From assembly GCF_001705665.1 (NCBI RefSeq), contig NZ_MDHA01000026.1, positions 1-64,000 on the forward strand: DNA of 64,000 bases. Direction: 5' to 3'. Origin of the DNA: Thioclava sp. SK-1. Its GTDB lineage: Bacteria > Pseudomonadota > Alphaproteobacteria > Rhodobacterales > Rhodobacteraceae. Within the stretch, counting starts at the first letter, position 1, and each line of letters begins with the position of its first letter. Below the pieces are notes generated by a model. It was given only the letters and a program-made list of their open reading frames with translations, searched no databases and was not told the DNA's origin. Shown piece by piece: positions 8,131-16,588 of the stretch. Position numbers and translations under genes: made by a program.

Positions 8131-8469
8131 AACGGGTAGGTCGACCGTCGAGCGGATGGGCCAACACTACAAGAAATGTCGGCATCATGGTGACCAGCGC
8201 CAGGCACAACCAAATATCATGGATCACCCGTCACAGCAGCAGCGGCGTCTTTGCCGGTCTTTTGACTACAGACGTCCCTCTGCTCTGGTGTTCAGAATTT
8301 CGTTTGGGATCAGGGTAATGATGTCTTTATCCCGTGCTGTCTTATCTGTGATAAAGATATGGTTGGAGCAAACCGCCTATCCCACAGTCCAACCAACACA
8401 GTCAGGAACATGGACGACATGATACAACGGCGCAGGTGCTGATATTGCATCGTAATCCCAGGTTTTACC
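8131..8469. other. 339-bp intergenic region with a possible transporter remnant
   Basis: No intact gene. On the minus strand about 8135-8231 can be read as a hydrophobic tail (DIWLCLALVTMMPTFLVV) resembling the last helix of an MFS drug transporter. It is closed upstream by a stop codon and has no start. The rest shows no coding signal or convincing terminator. Confidence 0.35.
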
Positions 8470-9333
8470 TTACAGATTTTTGGTCTGGGCGAGGTAGGTC
8501 CGAAAGGCATCAAATGCCGCCGTATCGAAGCCTTTGCGGCAGGCCAGATAGGTCACGACCGGAGCCAAAGGCACCTGTCGAACCGTGCCATGCTGCGCCA
8601 TCAACGCGGCCACACTGCGCGGCATAACACTGATACAGGCCCCGGCCACTGTGCAACCATACATCGCATGATAAGAGGGGACCTCTTGCACCCGTATTGT
8701 CGCCCCGGCGTCCGCCAACATCCATTCCTCGGCCAAGGCGCGGTAACTGCAACCGGGCGCAAAGGCTGCAAGCCGATGCAGCCGCAGATCGGCAGGTCCA
8801 CGCACGTCAGGGTGATCCGCGGGCAGCAATAGCATTAGATCCTCGTGGAACATCTCGATCAGTTCAAAGTCCTGTGCCATGTCGTCATTGGGCAATATCG
8901 CCACAAGGGCGCAATCAATCTGTTGTGCGTGCAAAGACCGTAGCAAATCGCCGGTTGGCCCCGATGTCAGATGCAGATCTACATCCGGCCAATCGCGGGC
9001 AAATTCCGACAGCGGCGTGGTCAGTCGCGCGGCAATTGTGCTGTCCATTGATCCCACGCGTAACGTGCCGCTGGGATGGGCCGGGTTCAACCGTTGCCGC
9101 GCCTCATCCGCAAGGTTCAAAATCCGCTCCGCATAGCCCATGAACAGCCGCCCATCATCAGATAAGATCATGCGTTTGCGTTCTCGATGGAACAGCGCCA
9201 CCCCCAAGTGCTCTTCCAATTGTTGGATACGGGTGGTGACATTGGACGGCGCACGTCCAAGCAATTGCGCGGCCCGGGTCACACCCTGTTGCGCGGCAAC
9301 TGTACGAAAGATGACAAGCGTCGCAAGATCCAT
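8470..9333 (-). CDS. LysR-family transcriptional regulator
   Basis: 287 aa starting MDLATLVIFRTVAAQQGVTR, a standard LysR winged helix-turn-helix (residues 1-60, with AAQLLGRAPSNVTTRIQQLE as the recognition region), then a LysR substrate-binding domain with PLSEFARDWPDVDLHLTSG. I prefer the ATG at 9333 to the in-frame one at 9360 because family members begin right at this methionine. It is divergent from the nitronate monooxygenase gene with a short shared promoter region, which suggests it controls that gene. Confidence 0.88.
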   Translation of the reverse strand: MDLATLVIFRTVAAQQGVTRAAQLLGRAPSNVTTRIQQLEEHLGVALFHRERKRMILSDDGRLFMGYAERILNLADEARQRLNPAHPSGTLRVGSMDSTIAARLTTPLSEFARDWPDVDLHLTSGPTGDLLRSLHAQQIDCALVAILPNDDMAQDFELIEMFHEDLMLLLPADHPDVRGPADLRLHRLAAFAPGCSYRALAEEWMLADAGATIRVQEVPSYHAMYGCTVAGACISVMPRSVAALMAQHGTVRQVPLAPVVTYLACRKGFDTAAFDAFRTYLAQTKNL

Positions 9334-9454
9334 GCAGCGATCCTTTTCGTAATTGAACACGCAGACATGTTACTTGATAAAGAACAGTATGGTAATATGG
9401 TTCTTAAAAATAGAACAACGAAAACGTGGCCTCCGCCCCCTGAAAGGCGTTTAT

Positions 9455-10519
9455 ATGTTGGAAAAACTTGGTATTTCGCTTCCGATCTTGCAGGCGCCGA
9501 TGGCCGGTGTGTCAACACCAAGGCTGGCCGCCGCCGTGTCAAACGCGGGCGGATTGGGTGCAATCGGTATTGGTGCAACAGATGTGGCAGGCGCAGCCGA
9601 CATGATCGCACAGACGCGCGCTGCCACGGACCGCCCGTTCAATGTGAACGTCTTTACCCATGCAACCCCGCGTCAGGACACGGTCGTTGAGCAGGAGTGG
9701 CTGAATAAAATGCGCCCGCTTTTTGCACAGTTCGGAGCCAAGCCGCCGCCACAATTACGTGCAATCTATCCCAGCTTCAACGACACGCCTGCGCTGTTGG
9801 CGCTGCTGCTTCAGATGCGCCCGGCGGTGGTCAGCTTTCACTTCGGGCTTCCCGATCCCAAAGCCATTTCGGCGCTGCATGATGCGGGTATTACATTATT
9901 GGCTACGGCCACGACGCTTGAGGAAGCGCGCCGCATTCAGGCAGCCGGGCTTGACGGTATCGTCGCCCAAGGGATCGGGGCAGGCGGCCATCGCGGCACA
10001 TTCGACGATACCACCTTTGATCCGCAGCTAAGCACATTTGCGCTTTTACAGGTCTTGGCCAAACATATTGACCTGCCGATTATCGCCGCAGGTGGGATCA
10101 TGAACGGGGCCGGGATCGCAGCGGCGCTGACCCTTGGGGCGGTGGCAGCCCAGCTTGGCACAGCCTTTATCGATTGTCCGGAATCCAATGCCGACGCCGC
10201 CTACCGGCAGGCGCTGCGCGGCCCAGGGGCCTATGCCACGCGCCTTACATCGGTTATTTCCGGGCGACCGGCGCGAACCCTGAAAAGCCGGTTTTCACAA
10301 GCCGCCTACAATTGTCTGACCGGCACCCCACCTGCTTATCCGTTGGCCTATGACGCGGGAAAAGCGCTGCATAGTGCCGCCAAATCCAAAGGCGAGCATG
10401 GATTTGGTACACATTGGGCAGGGCAGGGGGCGCCACTTGCCCGACAGCTTTGTGCAGCCGAACTGATGGCCAGCCTGTCATCAGAGCTGACCCAAGCCCG
10501 ACTGACCTGCACGCCGTGA
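9455..10519 (+). CDS. Nitronate monooxygenase (class I, FMN-dependent)
   Basis: Oxidises alkyl nitronates such as propionate-3-nitronate, using FMN and oxygen. The start at 9455 is preceded by GAAAGG at a good distance; the frame is open from 9353 but that stretch overlaps the divergent LysR promoter. The N-terminus ISLPILQAPMAGVSTP and the phosphate-binding GQ/GIGAGGHRGTF region near residue 170, with AAGGIMNGAGIAAALTLGA near 210, are typical of the NMO/2-nitropropane dioxygenase family. The 354-aa length is normal. It is paired with the divergent LysR regulator. Confidence 0.88.
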   Translation: MLEKLGISLPILQAPMAGVSTPRLAAAVSNAGGLGAIGIGATDVAGAADMIAQTRAATDRPFNVNVFTHATPRQDTVVEQEWLNKMRPLFAQFGAKPPPQLRAIYPSFNDTPALLALLLQMRPAVVSFHFGLPDPKAISALHDAGITLLATATTLEEARRIQAAGLDGIVAQGIGAGGHRGTFDDTTFDPQLSTFALLQVLAKHIDLPIIAAGGIMNGAGIAAALTLGAVAAQLGTAFIDCPESNADAAYRQALRGPGAYATRLTSVISGRPARTLKSRFSQAAYNCLTGTPPAYPLAYDAGKALHSAAKSKGEHGFGTHWAGQGAPLARQLCAAELMASLSSELTQARLTCTP

Positions 10520-10645
10520 CACGCGGCCTTACGCCCGCATACGCCCGACCGCCGCAAGTGTGGTTTCCTCAGTGATCTTGTGCTGGCCTGTGGAAATGGC
10601 ATATCCGCGCGGCTCGGCGCGCCAAACGCTGCCGAGCGCGCATGC

Positions 10646-11193
10646 TTAGCCTGCCTGAATATGCCCGTGGACCGTTGTGACGGCCTGCCCGCCGATATAG
10701 ACGCGCGCAGCGTCGATCTTGACAAAGATCTGCCCTGAGCGCCCAACACATTGGCCCTGAGCCGCCGTATATGTCGCGCCCTCGGCAATCTGATCGCGCA
10801 GTAGCCGATACACCGCAATCGCGCCGTTTCCACTGCCACAGACCGGATCTTCAGTTGCCCCACTAGACGGCGCGAAAGACCGAACCTCAATCTTCGCGTC
10901 GCCATCGTCATGGCGCCCAAATACAGACACCCCGGTCACGCCAAGCGCGCGCTTCCCAATGTGGGGTGGCCGGCGAAAGGGGGCTCACTTCGCGGAGTGA
11001 AAATACGCAAGCGGTAATCGGCCTGTGGGTTGGTCGGACGCAAGTGAAACGTGGTTTCGGACAGGTTCGTCCATGCTGCAATGCGCTGCATCTGATCATC
11101 GCTCACCCCGTCGGCATTCATCACAACCGCCACGGGGTTTCCCTGAAACGGTGTGGCACAGAACACATCAACAATTTTGAAATCATGGGTCAT
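10646..11193 (-). pseudogene. PhzF-family isomerase homologue with internal deletion and frameshift
   Basis: The first 85 residues (from 11193) are a clean PhzF N-terminus: [20 protein letters not shown], then SETTFHLRP with the catalytic Glu, then [20 protein letters not shown]. The frame then stops at 10936. In another frame from about 10939 the sequence jumps to [10 protein letters not shown] and EDPVCGSGNGAIAVYRL, motifs of the C-terminal half. Normal PhzF/YddE proteins are 260-300 aa; here only about 180 are left, so roughly 80-110 middle residues are gone and the joint is out of frame. It is almost certainly inactive as one protein. Confidence 0.8.
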
Positions 11194-11208
11194 CTATGGG
11201 TGCCTTCT

Positions 11209-11616
11209 TTACAACGGTCCATGGGGCGTAAGGAAACCTGTGGCGGACATCAGTGGTAATGTCCCAGATCGACGGGCGGGAACACCTGCCGCAATCATGC
11301 CGGAGGGCAAACAGCGGGCAACCACCGCACCCGCGCCAACAATCGTATTCTCACCAATTGTGACGCCGCCGGTGATATCCACCCCGGCGCAGACCCAATC
11401 CCGGAGGCCGATCTGAACAGGCCGCGCAAGTGCACGCATGGGTAAGCTGATCCTCCAATGACATTGGGTTCTCTGGTATTTGGTGGCCGTGTTCCTGACT
11501 GCGACCCTATCAACGCGCAGCAAAGATGCCCAGCCATGCAGGGCTGAAAACGCTGCCAACATCAAGCAGTCACCGACGCAAGCCGACAGATGTGGCAGAT
11601 CCGTCAGATTGCGCCG
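11209..11616 (-). pseudogene. Degraded WcaF-like hexapeptide-repeat acetyltransferase
   Basis: The C-terminal part is recognisable as a left-handed beta-helix acyltransferase: PVQIGLRDWVCAGVDITGG, then VTIGENTIVGAGAVV and AAGVPAR, the usual end of colanic-acid-type O-acetyltransferases. Upstream residues fit only patchily and across frames (for example LPMRALARPVQIG in one, NVIGGSAY in another), and no start with a binding site is evident before the frame runs into the divergent nadD. I read it as a decayed gene. The alternative is a short active acetyltransferase with an unusual N-terminus. Confidence 0.45.
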
Positions 11617-11672
11617 CAAGCTGCAGGTTGCATCTTTCCAATGCCTAGCAAAACAAGATAGGGCTTTGCCCC

Positions 11673-12290
11673 ATGAAAACAGGCTTTCCCATTGCGCGGT
11701 CAGGCATGACCATTGGTTTGCTGGGCGGATCTTTTGATCCCGCGCATGAAGGGCACGCACATATCACGCGTGAGGCCCTGCGCCGGTTCAATCTGGATCG
11801 GGTGTGGTGGCTGCTGACGCCGGGCAACCCGTTAAAGACACATGGGCCTGCGCCGATGGATCAACGGCTGCAAATGGCGCAAGATATCATGCCCGACCCA
11901 AGGGTTTCGATCACGGATCTAGAGCGGCATCTTGGCACACGCTATACAGCGCAAACTCTGGCTCGCCTGCGCGCGCTATATCCCGCTGTGCGGTTTGTCT
12001 GGCTGATGGGAGCCGATAATCTGGTGCAAATTCATCGCTGGGATGATTGGAAACAGATTTTTGGTCAGGTGCCGATTGGGATTTTGGCACGTCCGGGGTC
12101 GCGGATGCGGGCACGCCGCTCGGTGGCCGCACAGATATTTGGCCGCGCACGCATGCCCGCAGCTGAAGCCAGACTTTTGGCCCAAAGCAACGCCCCGGCG
12201 TGGTGCTTTGTCGACATGCCGATGTCGGACCTGTCCTCTTCTGCGATACGGGCAGGGGGAGCGTGGCGCGTGGGCAAGCCGCCCGCATAA
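11673..12290 (+). CDS. nadD: Nicotinate-nucleotide adenylyltransferase
   Basis: Makes deamido-NAD from nicotinate mononucleotide and ATP in the cytoplasm, a late step of NAD synthesis. The nucleotidyltransferase signature [11 protein letters not shown], with the HxGH motif at residues 25-28, is near the start; PGNPLK follows and the C-terminal SSSAIRAG motif is intact (ISTSS-type). The 205-aa length is normal. The gene stands alone here: the rsfS/rlmH genes that often follow nadD are absent, and pseudogenes lie directly upstream. Confidence 0.93.
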   Translation: MKTGFPIARSGMTIGLLGGSFDPAHEGHAHITREALRRFNLDRVWWLLTPGNPLKTHGPAPMDQRLQMAQDIMPDPRVSITDLERHLGTRYTAQTLARLRALYPAVRFVWLMGADNLVQIHRWDDWKQIFGQVPIGILARPGSRMRARRSVAAQIFGRARMPAAEARLLAQSNAPAWCFVDMPMSDLSSSAIRAGGAWRVGKPPA

Positions 12291-12359
12291 ACGCCACCCC
12301 GCCATACCACCCGAATTACACCCGCGTGCCGGCAGCGGCGGCCAACAGGCGCGGCTGCG

Positions 12360-12845
12360 TTAATCGACGGACACTACGCCGTCAGCCGCGGGCAAGGGGC
12401 CGCCTACCGGAATCCCGGATTTCATCGCGGGGCCGCGCAGCTTTGCCAAACGTTCAAACATGTCGATTTCCGCCGCATCATCCGTGTCGTAGAATTCAAC
12501 ACCCGACAAGACATACCGAAACCGCGCCGATGTTTGCGCCAATGCCTCTATCTGGTCGATCATGAACAGGCCATGTGCCTGTATCAAATCTTCCAAAGGG
12601 CCGGCCGCAAGGATGACCGCATGGATCGGTGTGGCCAATCGGGGCAACGCGCAGGTAACAAACTCCCACGCCCATCCCGGCACTTCGCCAATCACAAACA
12701 CACATGACTGTGCCCAATTGGGCTGATCGCCCAGCGGCGCTGCCAGCCAATGCGCCGCAAGATCGTCAATGGTCACAGTCCCTGCAGGGCAATCCGGCTC
12801 GTCTTTGAACTTCGTCAAAAGCTCTGGCGGAAGCGGCGTGCTCAC
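12360..12845 (-). CDS. Hypothetical protein coupled to prfC (possibly DUF6869-like)
   Basis: 161 aa, soluble, acidic, without signal peptide or membrane segment. It contains TIDDLAAHWLAAPLGDQPNW and a region VIGEVPGWAWEFV; the DLAAHWL start of a helical domain reminds me of DUF6869 proteins, but I cannot confirm this. Its ATG overlaps the prfC stop by 4 bp, so it is read by translational coupling at the end of the prfC transcript. No function is proposed. Confidence 0.6.
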   Translation of the reverse strand: MSTPLPPELLTKFKDEPDCPAGTVTIDDLAAHWLAAPLGDQPNWAQSCVFVIGEVPGWAWEFVTCALPRLATPIHAVILAAGPLEDLIQAHGLFMIDQIEALAQTSARFRYVLSGVEFYDTDDAAEIDMFERLAKLRGPAMKSGIPVGGPLPAADGVVSVD

Positions 12846-14437
12846 TGCAGCATTTCCTTCGTCGCAGACAATGTGACATTGGGGTAATCGCGCACGACAC
12901 GGTCAATATCCCACTGCAAACGGGTCAGGAATACCGCGTCATCATCATTATCAGTGGCCATATGTTGTTTGTTGGCATTGATCATCTTGTCGCAGGCATC
13001 CGCATCGCCCAAAACCCAGCGTGCCGAGGTGAATTGCGACGGTTCAAACCGCACCGGAATACCGTATTCCAATTCGATCCGGCTTGCCAGAACCTCAAAT
13101 TGCAACGCGCCGACAACCCCAACAATAAAGCCCGAACCGATCATCGGCTTGAACACTTTTGCCGCACCTTCTTCAGCAAATTGCATCAATGCCTTTTCCA
13201 GGTGTTTGCCCTTCATCGGATCGGTCGCACGCACGGATTGCAGCAGCTCTGGTGCGAAAGACGGAATACCGGTGATATGCAACGCTTCGCCTTCTGTCAG
13301 TGCATCGCCAATTCGCAGCTGGCCATGGTTGGGAATGCCGATGATATCGCCACCCCATGCCTCTTCCGCCAATTCCCGATCAGCGGCAAGAAACAGCACA
13401 GGATTGGAAATCGCCATCTGCTTTTTCGACCGCACATGGGTCAATTTCATTCCCCTGTTAAAATGCCCTGACACCAGCCGCACAAAAGCCACACGGTCCC
13501 GGTGTTTGGGGTCCATATTGGCCTGAACCTTAAAGACAAAACCCGAGACTTTCTTCTCTTCAGGCAAAATATCGCGTTCGGCTGCTTTTTGAACCTGAGG
13601 CTCTGGGCCGTAATTTCCAATCCCATCCATCAGCTCTTTGACACCGAAACTGTTGATGGCTGAGCCAAACCAGATCGGTGTCATGTGACCTTCCAGGAAG
13701 GACTGGCGGTCAAAGCTTGGCAACAGCTCGCGCGCCATTTCGATATCTTCGCGCAGCTTAGACAGCAGATCGGCGGGCACATGGTTGGCCAATTCAGGAT
13801 CATCCAGCCCGCTGATTTTTACCGATTGCGCAACCTTATTGCGGTCCGCGCGATCCATCAGTTCCAACCGGTCATGCAACATATCATAGGCGCCAAGGAA
13901 ATCACGCCCCACCCCGATGGGCCAGGACGCCGGGCAAACGTCAATTGCAAGGTTTTCTTGAATTTCGTCAATGATTTCAAAAACGTCGCGCGATTCTCGG
14001 TCCATCTTGTTACAAAATGTCAGGATCGGCAAATCGCGCAAACGGCAGACTTCAAATAATTTTTGGGTCTGGGATTCAACGCCTTTGGCACCGTCAATCA
14101 CCATGATGGCCGCGTCAACCGCGGTCAATGTACGATAGGTATCTTCCGAAAAATCCGAGTGGCCGGGCGTATCAACAAGATTATAGCGGAATTTGCCATA
14201 TTCAAAGGACATCGCCGAGGCAGAGACCGAAATCCCACGGTCCTTTTCCATCTGCATGAAATCAGAGCGGGTGCGCCGCGCCTCACCCTTGGCACGCACC
14301 TGACCCGCCATCTGAATGGCGCCACCGAAAAGCAGGAATTTTTCGGTCAGTGTCGTCTTGCCCGCGTCAGGGTGCGAAATGATCGCAAAGGTCCGGCGGC
14401 GGGCGATTTCGGGCGGGAGGTCGGGGCGGTTGCTCAT
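12842..14437 (-). CDS. prfC: Peptide chain release factor 3
   Basis: Translational GTPase that removes RF1/RF2 from the ribosome after termination. The start at 14437 (MSNRPDLPPEIARRRTFAII) gives 531 aa, the family's usual length; an in-frame ATG at 14590 would add 51 unusual Pro-rich residues. G1 is SHPDAGKTT at 21-29, G3 is DTPGHSDFSED, and G4 is NKMDR. Domain II and the C-terminal RF3 domain follow without interruption. It overlaps the downstream hypothetical gene by 4 bp. Confidence 0.95.
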   Translation of the reverse strand: MSNRPDLPPEIARRRTFAIISHPDAGKTTLTEKFLLFGGAIQMAGQVRAKGEARRTRSDFMQMEKDRGISVSASAMSFEYGKFRYNLVDTPGHSDFSEDTYRTLTAVDAAIMVIDGAKGVESQTQKLFEVCRLRDLPILTFCNKMDRESRDVFEIIDEIQENLAIDVCPASWPIGVGRDFLGAYDMLHDRLELMDRADRNKVAQSVKISGLDDPELANHVPADLLSKLREDIEMARELLPSFDRQSFLEGHMTPIWFGSAINSFGVKELMDGIGNYGPEPQVQKAAERDILPEEKKVSGFVFKVQANMDPKHRDRVAFVRLVSGHFNRGMKLTHVRSKKQMAISNPVLFLAADRELAEEAWGGDIIGIPNHGQLRIGDALTEGEALHITGIPSFAPELLQSVRATDPMKGKHLEKALMQFAEEGAAKVFKPMIGSGFIVGVVGALQFEVLASRIELEYGIPVRFEPSQFTSARWVLGDADACDKMINANKQHMATDNDDDAVFLTRLQWDIDRVVRDYPNVTLSATKEMLQ

Positions 14438-14705
14438 GCCCGCGCTCATACCCGAAGGCAGTGATTTGGGCAATGGGGATTGCACCGCTGGGAACCAATC
14501 CCAGACCGGATCGCGAAAGGGAACGGTAGGGGATGGGCGGGGGGGAGCGATGCCTGCGCGGGGTGTTGACCCCCTTGGCGACGCGCCCATGCCCTGACGG
14601 GCACGGACCGCCGCGTGCCAGCGTTGGACCCAAAGACCGCCGGTGCCCGCAGGGCGCTGGCAGCGCCAGTCAGGGGCTCGATGCCGCTGGCTGGCGCATT
14701 TGGGC
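14438..14705. other. GC-rich intergenic region with short inverted repeats
   Basis: 268 bp between queE and prfC, both on the minus strand. It is very rich in G and C, with overlapping small palindromes around 14650-14695 built from GCGCTGGC, GCCAG and GCTGGC blocks. These could end the que transcript, but no U-run follows, so no firm terminator is called. Confidence 0.4.
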
Positions 14706-15407
14706 CTAAACGCCGCGTTTATTTCCCCAGATCATGACATGAAGTTGGGGCAAGATACGCGGCGCAAACCAGCGATCGGCCATCGCCTTGTCGACCAGCC
14801 ATTCCAGCCGCGCCGATTGCGCCGACAGATCAACGGCAATATTGGGATCCACCTCCAGGTTGCCCGGCTGCAAGAACAGTGGCAACTGAGGGAAGCGTGC
14901 ATGAGCTTGGCGGGCCCAATGGTAATCTTTCTCATCGAAAATGACGATTTTCATCACCGTTTTCGCTGGCTTGGTGGCCACGCAGGCGGCGAATGCCTCC
15001 CAATCCACATGTTCTTGCGATGAGGGCGGTTTGGGCGACAAAACCAACATATCCAGATCTGAAAACCAGTCCTTGGCGATGGATCCTTGGGTTTCACAGG
15101 CAAAGCGGTAGCCTTGCGCATGGCCCATCGCGATCATTGGGCCAAAATCTTGGATCGCAGGGTTACCACCCGACAGCGACACGGTCAGCGGCTGCCCACC
15201 TGACAGGGCGCGCACTTTCTCCCAGACTTCATCGGTCTCCATTTTTGCCCATGTTGCACGATAGGCGCTGTCGACTGCATGCGGGCTGTCACACCACACA
15301 CAACGATAATCACATCCCCCCGTGCGCACAAACACCGTAGGCTCACCGATCAACGCCCCTTCGCCCTGGATCGTTGGGCCGAAAATCTCTGCGATCCGCA
15401 GGCTCAT
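14706..15407 (-). CDS. queE: 7-carboxy-7-deazaguanine synthase
   Basis: Radical SAM enzyme that contracts 6-carboxytetrahydropterin to 7-carboxy-7-deazaguanine. The cluster-binding cysteines are C32, C36 and C39 in [11 protein letters not shown], the CxxxCxxC form. The N-terminus [20 protein letters not shown] is the usual QueE start, and VSLSGGNPA is the SAM-binding GGNP motif. The 233-aa length is normal. It is last in the queC-queD-queE operon, its start overlapping the queD stop by 4 bp. Confidence 0.95.
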   Translation of the reverse strand: MSLRIAEIFGPTIQGEGALIGEPTVFVRTGGCDYRCVWCDSPHAVDSAYRATWAKMETDEVWEKVRALSGGQPLTVSLSGGNPAIQDFGPMIAMGHAQGYRFACETQGSIAKDWFSDLDMLVLSPKPPSSQEHVDWEAFAACVATKPAKTVMKIVIFDEKDYHWARQAHARFPQLPLFLQPGNLEVDPNIAVDLSAQSARLEWLVDKAMADRWFAPRILPQLHVMIWGNKRGV

Positions 15408-15769
15408 GGCCGCACCGGGCTATACTGCGCCCACGTCTTGGGCGTTTCCGACACTTTCACCGATGATGTCTCATGCCAACGCGCCTTGCACCAATCAAAG
15501 AAATGCTTTGCAAGCGCCTCTGCTGTGGACGGCCCTTCCATCACGTCGTTCAAATGGCGATGGTCAAAATGCGTGTCGATATAGGTTTTTAGCGGTGCAA
15601 GCTCATGATAATCTCGGACAAAACCGTCGCGGTTCAAAGCCTCTGCTGTAAGCTCGACAACCACAATGTAATTATGCCCATGCAGACGTGCGCATTGGTG
15701 ATCCGCCGGCAAGTGACCCAGCTGATGCGAGGCCGAGAAATGGAATTCCTTCGAGATTTTGAACATCAC
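15404..15769 (-). CDS. queD: 6-carboxy-5,6,7,8-tetrahydropterin synthase
   Basis: Converts 7,8-dihydroneopterin triphosphate to 6-carboxytetrahydropterin, the second step towards queuosine. The zinc ligands are visible: H15 in FSASHQL and H30/H32 in LHGHNY; the catalytic Cys is C26 in HQCARLHGH. The 121-aa T-fold domain is complete. Both ends overlap neighbouring genes by 4 bp (queC upstream, queE downstream), so the three are translated as one unit. Confidence 0.95.
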   Translation of the reverse strand: MMFKISKEFHFSASHQLGHLPADHQCARLHGHNYIVVVELTAEALNRDGFVRDYHELAPLKTYIDTHFDHRHLNDVMEGPSTAEALAKHFFDWCKARWHETSSVKVSETPKTWAQYSPVRP

Positions 15770-16467
15770 GCCCCCTTCCGATCTGCAATCGCCTGCCGCC
15801 AGAAATCAGGATCGTCATAGCGAGTGGGATCAGCCACAGCCGCCAGATCGAAGGCCTCTCGACGTTCCACACATGTGCCGCAACGGCCGCAATGATGCGC
15901 GCCGCCCTTGTAACATGACCATGTGTCGGCAAAGGGCATGTTTACCTGCGCCCCAGCAATGACGATATCCGCTTTGGAGCGATGCACAAAAGGCGTCGAA
16001 AGCTGCACATCGGCATAGCCGTCCAGCGCCGCTTGCTGCATGGTGTTGAACGCCTGTGTGAATGCGGGACGGCAATCGGGATAAATGAAGTGATCGCCCC
16101 CATGCACCGCCGTGGCGACGACGCTGTCGCCCTGCGCCGCAGCAATCCCAAAGGCCACCGTCAGCATGATCGCGTTGCGATTTGGCACCACGGTGATGCG
16201 CATGGTATCTTCGGCGTAATGCCCATCTGGCACATCCAGATCATCGGTCAGCGCAGAGCCTGTCAGCGCCGATCCAATGCCGCGCATGTCAATGATGTGA
16301 TGCGGGACGTTCAAACGCGCCGCACAAGACGCCGCGAAGCTAAGTTCTTTACGGTGGCGTTGGCCGTAATCAAAGCTGACCAACCGGCTTAGATCGCCGG
16401 CATCTGCGACGCAATGCGCCAAAGACACCGAGTCCAACCCGCCAGAGCAGATGACAAGTGTTTTCAT
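15766..16467 (-). CDS. queC: 7-cyano-7-deazaguanine synthase
   Basis: ATP-dependent enzyme turning 7-carboxy-7-deazaguanine into preQ0. The PP-loop SGGLDS lies at residues 8-13, and the C-terminal zinc site is formed by C185, C193, C196 and C199 (CYKGGAHHCGRCGTC). The start at 16467 is preceded by AAGGA at 8 nt; the longer frame from 16557 adds 30 residues with no family match. It is first in the queCDE operon. Its leader holds a possible preQ1-sensing element. Confidence 0.95.
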   Translation of the reverse strand: MKTLVICSGGLDSVSLAHCVADAGDLSRLVSFDYGQRHRKELSFAASCAARLNVPHHIIDMRGIGSALTGSALTDDLDVPDGHYAEDTMRITVVPNRNAIMLTVAFGIAAAQGDSVVATAVHGGDHFIYPDCRPAFTQAFNTMQQAALDGYADVQLSTPFVHRSKADIVIAGAQVNMPFADTWSCYKGGAHHCGRCGTCVERREAFDLAAVADPTRYDDPDFWRQAIADRKGA

Positions 16468-16471
16468 GTTC

Positions 16472-16507
16472 AGTCCTTGTTTTAATAACCGGGTAGGCTG
16501 CGACCGG
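16472..16507 (-). promoter_or_regulatory. Possible preQ1-I-like riboswitch in the queC leader
   Basis: The leader reads CCGG, a loop CAGCCTAC, CCGG, then TTATTAAAACAAGGA just before queC. This resembles the preQ1-I plan: a short stem, a C-rich loop, then an A-rich tail ending in the ribosome-binding site. The loop CAGCCT could pair with AGGACTG (one bulged A) in the tail to make the pseudoknot and hide the AAGGA. The stem is only 4-5 bp and the tail departs from the ATAAAAAACTA consensus, so this is tentative. Confidence 0.28.
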
Positions 16508-16588
16508 CGGGGGCGATGTAGCGATCTAACGCCTGTGTGGCAAGGGCATGATCCCACAACAGCAGATCACGACCCGATGAGACGGTGG

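Noticed and set aside
14438-14590. 51-residue N-terminal extension of RF3
   Set aside because: Pro/Arg-rich without match; starting at 14437 restores the usual RF3 length and N-terminus.
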